Assembly (NCBI GenBank): GCA_048268105.1
Contig: JBLWWH010000003.1
Coordinates: 1 to 64,000, forward strand
Length of the DNA stretch: 64,000 nt
Source of the DNA: Profundicola sp048268105
Lineage (GTDB): Bacteria > Bacteroidota > Bacteroidia > Flavobacteriales > Weeksellaceae
Reading direction: 5' to 3'
Below the pieces are notes generated by a model. It did no database searches, was not told where the DNA came from, and saw only the letters and a list, made by a program, of their open reading frames with translations. Both the position numbers and the translations under genes were made by a program. Each line of letters begins with the position of its first letter. Position 1 is the first letter of the stretch. Positions 60,720 through 64,000 of the stretch are shown one piece after another.

Positions 60720-61289
60720 ATGAAAATATATACTAAAACTGGAGACAAAGGTTCTACTTCTTTATACGGTGGAGTGAAGGTTTCAAAAGCACATATTCGC
60801 ATCGACGCTTATGGTACTACCGATGAATTAAACTCGAATATCGGTGTCATTGCTTCGCATAACTCCAATGAACAAGTCAAAGAGCAATTGCTTAAAATTC
60901 AAGAGAATATATTTGTTTTAGGTTCAGAATTAGCTACACCTAAAGAGAAATTATATTTAGCGAATGGCAAGTCGAGAATTGGTCAAATGATTCAGGAAGC
61001 TGATATTGAGACCTTAGAAAGCTGGATTGATGAATGGGAGAAAGAATTAGATCCCCTAACTCATTTTATTCTTCCAGGTGGAGGTAAAGCTTCAGCTTCG
61101 GCGCACTTGGCGAGAACCGTTTGTAGAAGAGCAGAGCGTATTGTTGTTGCATTAGCCGAAAATGAAGAAATACGCCAAGAATTACAAAAATATTTGAATC
61201 GTTTGTCTGATTACTTTTTTGTTTTGGCAAGAGTATTGGCGAAAATAGACAATGAGCCAGAGGTTTTATGGCTTCCAAGTAAAGATTAA
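60720..61289 (+). CDS. Cob(I)alamin adenosyltransferase, PduO type
   Basis: 189 residues. N-terminal ATP loop YTKTGDKGSTSLYGG (about 4-18), family sequence DAYGTTDELNSNIG, and the C-terminal RTVCRRAERIVVAL. PduO-type enzymes add the adenosyl group to cob(I)alamin to make coenzyme B12. No B12-dependent or synthesis genes are in the window, so it probably serves salvage of B12. Its stop is 2 bases from the next gene start, so it is co-transcribed with the thiamine pyrophosphokinase gene. Confidence 0.92.
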   Translation: MKIYTKTGDKGSTSLYGGVKVSKAHIRIDAYGTTDELNSNIGVIASHNSNEQVKEQLLKIQENIFVLGSELATPKEKLYLANGKSRIGQMIQEADIETLESWIDEWEKELDPLTHFILPGGGKASASAHLARTVCRRAERIVVALAENEEIRQELQKYLNRLSDYFFVLARVLAKIDNEPEVLWLPSKD

Positions 61290-61291
61290 TA

Positions 61292-61915
61292 ATGAAAGCA
61301 CTTTTAATTATTAATGGGCAGCCACCTCAAGAATTACCAGATATTTCGAATTACGAAAAGATATATTGTACCGATGGTGCTTATGCTTTTTTATTAGGAA
61401 AGCAAATCAGGCCAGATTATGTCATTGGTGACTTTGATTCCGTTTCCATCGATGATATTTCTCCATTTGTTGAGGTGTTAGAAAGACCTGATCAGGATTT
61501 AACCGATTTCGAGAAAAGTTTACAAATCATAGAAGAGCACGGATATGATTCGGTAGATGTCTATGGCTCAACAGGACAAGAGAGCGATCACTTTTTAGGT
61601 AATTTATCTACAGCGCTTTATTTTAAAAAAAGATTGGATATTACTTTTTATGATGATTACTCTATTTTCTTTTTCGCAGATAAGAGTATTGAATTAGAAG
61701 GCGTTAAAAATAGGATTATCTCCTTAGTGCCTTTTCACAAAGCCAAAAAAGTAAACTCCAAAGGTCTTAAATTTACTTTGAATGATTTAGATTTAAGATT
61801 GGGTAAAAGAATAGGAACACGCAACTACGCGAGTGAGGATATAGTAGAAATTACCTATGAATCAGGTGAGTTGATTGTTTTTCTGTCTAATTATGAGCGC
61901 GAGGATGATTTTTAA
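61292..61915 (+). CDS. Thiamine diphosphokinase
   Basis: 207 residues. Two-domain thiamine pyrophosphokinase: CTDGAYAFLLGKQIRPDYVIGDFDS holds the Asp residues that bind ATP and Mg, PDQDLTDFEKSLQ and GSTGQESDHFLGN follow, and a beta-rich C-terminal part completes it. It converts thiamine to thiamine diphosphate in the cytoplasm. Translation is probably coupled to the adenosyltransferase gene 2 bases upstream. Convergent with the ABC exporter gene 45 bases away. Confidence 0.9.
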   Translation: MKALLIINGQPPQELPDISNYEKIYCTDGAYAFLLGKQIRPDYVIGDFDSVSIDDISPFVEVLERPDQDLTDFEKSLQIIEEHGYDSVDVYGSTGQESDHFLGNLSTALYFKKRLDITFYDDYSIFFFADKSIELEGVKNRIISLVPFHKAKKVNSKGLKFTLNDLDLRLGKRIGTRNYASEDIVEITYESGELIVFLSNYEREDDF

Positions 61916-61959
61916 ACTAAAAAAACCAGTAGATATCTAATGAGGATATTGGCTTTTAA

Positions 61960-63714
61960 TTAATCTTTTGCATCTTCACTTAACTGCATTTCATACAACT
62001 CTTTGTATTCACCACCTTGTTCTAATAAACTCTCGTGGGTGCCTTCTTGAGCAATTCTACCTTCGCGTAACACAATAATTTTATCAGCGTGCTTAGCAGA
62101 TGAAACTCTGTGGGTAATAATCACAATCGTTTTCTGTTTAGCAACCTCCTGAATGTTTTGAAGAATATTTTCTTCGGTTTCTGTATCCACTGCAGATAAA
62201 CTATCATCAAAAATCAAAATTCTTGGATCTTTGATCAAGGCACGAGCAATAGAAATTCTTTGTTTCTGGCCACCAGATAGAGTTACGCCACGTTCGCCAA
62301 CTTTAGTATCATATCCTTCTTGGAATTCGATAATGTTATGATGAACATCGGCTTTTTTGGCAAACTTAATAATGTCTTGTCGAGATGCATCTTCTGCTGC
62401 AAAAGCAATATTAGAGGCCAAAGTTTCAGAGAATAAAAAGGCCTCCTGAGGCACGAAACCAATTTGAGTTCTTAAATCATTCAAATTTAACTCAGGCAAA
62501 GGTTTTTCATCCATTAAGACGACACCTTCTGTCGGGTCATACAATCTGGCAATTAATTCAGCAATGGTCGTTTTTCCAGAACCCGTTTTTCCCAAAATAG
62601 CTAAAGTCTTGCCCGCAGCTAGGTCGAATGTAATATGGCTTAATGCTTTGATACCCGTATTTTCATAGATAAAGCTCACATCCCTAAAGCTGATAGCGCC
62701 TTCAATCGGCGTATGTTCGCTAACGGTATTAACCACACTAGGCGTAGCTTGCAAGAATTCATTGATTCTTTTCATAGAAGCTTCGGCTCTTTGAACCACC
62801 ATAGAAATCCAACCTAATGAAGCAAAAGGCCAAATCAACATGTTTAAGTACATAAAGAATTGAGCAACCGTACCAATTTCTTCAATTTCGCCGTTAATAT
62901 AAGCGGCACCTCCTGCATATAAAATTAAAATCTGACTAATTCCAATGACCAACAGCATCATCGGAAAGAAAAAAGCCTGGATATTGGCTAATGAAATCGA
63001 TTTACGTTTATAATTATTGGCATTTTGAGCGTAAGCACTCTTTATCTGCCCTTCCTTATTAAATGATTTAATCACTCGAATTCCAGAGAATATATCTTGC
63101 ACATAAGAAGATAAATTAGACTGTTCCTCTTGAACCTCTCTACTTTTTCTATTAATAATACTACTTATAAAGTAAATTAAAACAGAAAGAATAGGCAAAG
63201 GAGCTAAGGTGTATAAGGTCAGTGTTTTGTTGATAAATAACATTTCAACAATCAAAATAATTGCCAAAGAAATCAAATTAATAGGATACATAATCCCAGG
63301 ACCTAAATACATACGGACATATCCAACATCCTCGCTAATACGATTCATTAAATCTCCCGTTCTGTTCTTCTTATAAAAAGAAGTATCTAGATCTTGATAG
63401 TGCTTGAAAATAACATTTTTAAGATCAAACTCAATATGGCGAGACGCTACAATAATCGTTTGTCTTTGAAAGAAAGTTAAAATACCACTGATAATCGGTA
63501 AAATTATAATGATAGAACCGTAAATTAATAATTGCTCAACACTCGCAGGTTCACCTGTTTTAGAAAAAGCATCGTCAATAAGATTAATGGCTTTACCAAT
63601 ATAACGTACGGCATAAACTGAGATGATATTAGTAGCAATAACGAATATAGCACCCCAGAAAAGCAGCCATTTATATTTAAAGATTAATTTATTAAGACTG
63701 AATAATTCTTTCAT
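61960..63714 (-). CDS. ABC exporter, ATPase fused to six-helix permease
   Basis: 584 residues. Membrane domain of type I exporters (about 15-305, six helices; MNRISEDVGYVRMYLGPG is the coupling region), then the ATPase with Walker A GKTGSGKTT, Q-loop, signature LSGGQKQR and Walker B ILIFDDSLSAVD. The layout is that of the MsbA/MdlB group: half-transporter forming a dimer, exporting lipid or drug-like compounds. The substrate is not readable. Single gene preceded by a perfect hairpin at 63748. Confidence 0.9.
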   Translation of the reverse strand: MKELFSLNKLIFKYKWLLFWGAIFVIATNIISVYAVRYIGKAINLIDDAFSKTGEPASVEQLLIYGSIIIILPIISGILTFFQRQTIIVASRHIEFDLKNVIFKHYQDLDTSFYKKNRTGDLMNRISEDVGYVRMYLGPGIMYPINLISLAIILIVEMLFINKTLTLYTLAPLPILSVLIYFISSIINRKSREVQEEQSNLSSYVQDIFSGIRVIKSFNKEGQIKSAYAQNANNYKRKSISLANIQAFFFPMMLLVIGISQILILYAGGAAYINGEIEEIGTVAQFFMYLNMLIWPFASLGWISMVVQRAEASMKRINEFLQATPSVVNTVSEHTPIEGAISFRDVSFIYENTGIKALSHITFDLAAGKTLAILGKTGSGKTTIAELIARLYDPTEGVVLMDEKPLPELNLNDLRTQIGFVPQEAFLFSETLASNIAFAAEDASRQDIIKFAKKADVHHNIIEFQEGYDTKVGERGVTLSGGQKQRISIARALIKDPRILIFDDSLSAVDTETEENILQNIQEVAKQKTIVIITHRVSSAKHADKIIVLREGRIAQEGTHESLLEQGGEYKELYEMQLSEDAKD

Positions 63715-63747
63715 AAGGAATGCAAAAATACAGCTATTAAATAGAAA

Positions 63748-63781
63748 TGCGCAAAGATTTTATTTTTTAAATCTTTGCGCA
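63748..63781 (-). terminator. Hairpin terminator of the partial gene at the window edge
   Basis: TGCGCAAAGATTT (63748-63760) and AAATCTTTGCGCA (63769-63781) form a perfect 13-bp stem with an 8-base loop. On the minus strand ATTTCTATTT follows. It lies between the partial gene and the ABC exporter start. Confidence 0.65.
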
Positions 63782-63841
63782 ATCTGTTGCATTAAACCTA
63801 TAATTTGGAAAAATTTAATTCACGAATTTTTTTTCAATCTA

Positions 63842-64000
63842 CTATTTTGTGAATATTTCAATACGATTGGGTTTTTGGTCTTTTATAATGTTTGTAGATT
63901 TTATATTTCTTGGATCCAACTCCAACATTCTTTCCTTAGATATTCTTTTTCCATCTAAAAATATTTCTGTTGCTACGCCATTAAAATTATCTTGATAATT
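63842..64000 (-). CDS. 3' end of a gene cut by the window edge
   Basis: 52 C-terminal residues, ending at the TAG at 63844-63842. The sequence contains ATEIFLDGKRISKERMLELD followed by PRNIKSTNIIKD and a short tail, the type of short beta-hairpin module (xDGKxIsxxexxxLdPxxI) found in TonB-plug-like or M56-peptidase-related tails in Bacteroidota. Too little is present to name it. Confidence 0.55.
   Translation of the reverse strand, partial: NYQDNFNGVATEIFLDGKRISKERMLELDPRNIKSTNIIKDQKPNRIEIFTK

Noticed and set aside
63623..63958. 111-codon + strand ORF across the ABC exporter start and the window-edge gene
   Set aside because: It is antisense to two supported genes and its translation is low-complexity and hydrophobic without motifs.

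Overview
The window looks like a chromosomal segment of a low-GC member of the Bacteroidota, most likely order Flavobacteriales. The evidence is a type IX secretion (T9SS) and gliding set (gldJ, porU, porV), several secreted proteins with C-terminal T9SS sorting domains, bacillithiol synthesis (bshC), a long-form urocanate hydratase, a GSCFA protein, and promoters of the TTG / TAnnTTTG type in front of several genes. I see no rRNA, tRNA or CRISPR array. Most of the window is core metabolism and cell-envelope genes.

Layout. 1-3.7 kb: a small lipoprotein gene, then decayed insertion sequences. A 205-bp IS256-type left end (738-942) abuts an IS982-family remnant (to about 1621). A T9SS cargo gene (1962-2882) follows, then an internally deleted IS256-family element (2945-3642) carrying a second copy of the 205-bp end. 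3.7-7.4 kb: proC, a 670-bp intergenic region with two pairs of 10-bp direct repeats and a foldable, terminator-ended stretch, a small lipoprotein gene, and an orphan LytS/YpdA-type TPR histidine kinase. 7.4-15 kb: a SpoU-type RNA methylase, a lipocalin-like lipoprotein, mutS, small secreted or hypothetical genes, and two tandem T9SS cargo genes (one leucine-rich-repeat). 15.3-21.6 kb: a histidine-utilisation operon hutH-hutI-(PdaC-like deacetylase)-hutU. 21.7-23.7 kb: a P1B-4-type metal ATPase. 23.7-28.4 kb: an overlapping operon of a HerA/DUF853 ATPase, a DnaQ-type exonuclease and a LOG phosphoribohydrolase, then an EEP-family hydrolase. 28.5-32.2 kb: a Cys-rich small protein, an ECF sigma factor, a polyprenyl synthase, a GSCFA protein and a TatD nuclease.

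32.2-35.1 kb is the most accessory-looking part. A lipoprotein with a Pro/Gly-rich linker and a toxin-like C-terminal tip is followed after 3 bp by a small immunity-like protein. Its signal peptide is interrupted by a run of seven G/C that puts it out of frame by one base, so it may be phase-variable. 35.2-43.4 kb: murF and gldJ, divergent from porU-porV (sortase and shuttle of the T9SS). 43.4-43.7 kb: a GC-richer long palindrome. 43.7-50.2 kb: an Ig-like lipoprotein, an MBL hydrolase, an NhaC antiporter, a further T9SS-type secreted paralogue and fbaA. 50.2-64 kb: accD lacking its zinc cysteines, a DUF4197 lipoprotein, a DUF6973-like gene, gltX, a LysM/periplasmic-binding fusion, bshC, a glycerophosphodiesterase, cysM, lptB, a DUF1801-like gene, a cobalamin adenosyltransferase, a thiamine pyrophosphokinase, an ABC exporter, and the 3' end of one more gene cut by the window edge.

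How the parts connect: porU/porV/gldJ export and process the CTD-bearing cargo encoded at 1962, 12349, 13862 and perhaps 48033. cysM could feed cysteine to bshC. The strongest candidates for something new are the phase-variable toxin/immunity-like locus at 33-35 kb and the LytTR-like paired repeats beside the orphan histidine kinase at 4.7-7.3 kb.
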